Origin: Vibrio rhodolitus
GTDB lineage: Bacteria; Pseudomonadota; Gammaproteobacteria; Enterobacterales; Vibrionaceae
NCBI RefSeq assembly: GCF_003350325.1
Contig: NZ_QLYZ01000018.1
Span: forward strand, 40,914 to 104,913
DNA: 64,000 nucleotides
Direction: 5' to 3'
Both the position numbers and the translations under genes were made by a program. Below the pieces are notes generated by a model, which was given only the letters and a program-made list of their open reading frames with translations, had not been told where the DNA came from and ran no database searches. Shown in pieces: positions 63,727 to 64,000 of the stretch. Each line of letters starts with the position of its first letter. Within the stretch, counting starts at the first letter, position 1.

Positions 63727-64000
63727 TGTCTCGTCCTAAAATACGTTGACAGTTTTATACTAAGCCAACTGCGTTAGCAGCTGGCTTTTTTCATGAACCT
63801 CATTTGGGGTTTTCATCCCGAGGCTAAGATGTGGTCTCATATTGTTATAGATACTAATAGACTCTTTTACTAGTTGGTTGAGCTCTTTGATGTCTTGACA
63901 CCTATTGAGTAGGAACTCTTGTTTTAGTATCCCATTGACTCTCTCTGCTAACGCATTCTGGTAGCAGTCATACCCATCGGTCATGGATGGCTTTATATCT
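63727..64000 (-). mobile_element. IS3-family insertion sequence, right-edge part
   Basis: The element starts at about 63727 with TGTCTCGTCCTAAAATACG, which has the 5'-TG end usual for IS3-type elements, and carries the 3' end of a transposase gene. It continues past the window, so its second end, target duplication and completeness cannot be seen. Confidence 0.75.
63760..64000 (-). CDS. IS3-family transposase, C-terminal part
   Basis: The frame is open to the right edge, so the start is outside. The visible 80 residues are the end of the rve integrase core: GYDCYQNALAERVNGILKQE with the catalytic glutamate, followed by SISIYNNMRPHLSLGMKTP. This is the conserved OrfB end of the IS3 family, which forms the DDE enzyme by frameshifting from OrfA. 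The C-terminal part appears intact. Confidence 0.9.
   Translation of the reverse strand, partial: DIKPSMTDGYDCYQNALAERVNGILKQEFLLNRCQDIKELNQLVKESISIYNNMRPHLSLGMKTPNEVHEKSQLLTQLA

Overview
The window looks like chromosome 1 of a Vibrio. Three things point there: gammaproteobacterial gene blocks (radD-rsuA-bcr, nrdA-nrdB-yfaE, ubiG next to gyrA), the norspermidine pathway (fused diaminobutyrate aminotransferase/decarboxylase, carboxynorspermidine synthase, NspC) that is characteristic of Vibrionaceae, and families common in vibrios (DUF2913, DUF3087, DUF3943). The species cannot be fixed by reading alone. No rRNA, tRNA, CRISPR array or prophage was seen. One IS3-family element enters at the right edge.

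Layout. 1-2.8 kb: end of a TRAP transporter permease and a Cache-domain two-component system. 2.9-8.8 kb: a DOPA-dioxygenase-like protein, Dps, two adjacent photolyase/cryptochrome genes and a GGDEF-EAL protein. 9.3-9.6 kb: a 74-residue unknown protein behind a promoter with two perfect LexA boxes. 9.9-13.4 kb: PilZ protein, ribosomal protein L25 with a leader hairpin, and a glycosyltransferase/DedA-LssY pair. 13.5-18.3 kb: AraC regulator and divergent sugar-efflux-type MFS protein, a heptanucleotide repeat, and a PepSY/response regulator/PhoQ-like kinase operon. 18.4-23.2 kb: radD, rsuA, bcr and a DUF2913 gene. 23.3-32.2 kb: mostly small single genes of accessory type (GNATs, a possible cysteine-peptidase-fold protein, DUF3087, Rnk, PhzF, NIPSNAP, RDD, NTF2-like, DUF2867, GlxA regulator, isochorismatase, YHS). 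32.2-39.5 kb: SDR-DUF2867 fusion, MATE exporter and an AttEFGH-like ABC system. 39.8-43.0 kb: nhaA and a TolC/OmpA pair. 43.0-49.2 kb: a long structured intergenic region followed by the norspermidine operon. 49.3-52.7 kb: GcvR-like ACT protein, DUF3943, CinA-like, small unknown gene. 52.8-60.7 kb: yfaE, nrdB, nrdA, ubiG and gyrA. 60.9-64 kb: LysE exporter, chemoreceptor and the IS3 end.

Themes. DNA damage and stress functions recur: Dps, two photolyases, the LexA-box small gene, RadD and ribonucleotide reductase with candidate NrdR and DnaA sites. Envelope and export functions make up a second group. The most promising undescribed signals are the SOS-controlled small gene (about 9.3 kb), the hairpin-rich region ahead of the norspermidine operon (about 43.3-43.8 kb), and several intergenic structured elements. 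All functional names come from motif and family recognition by eye; no database search was run.
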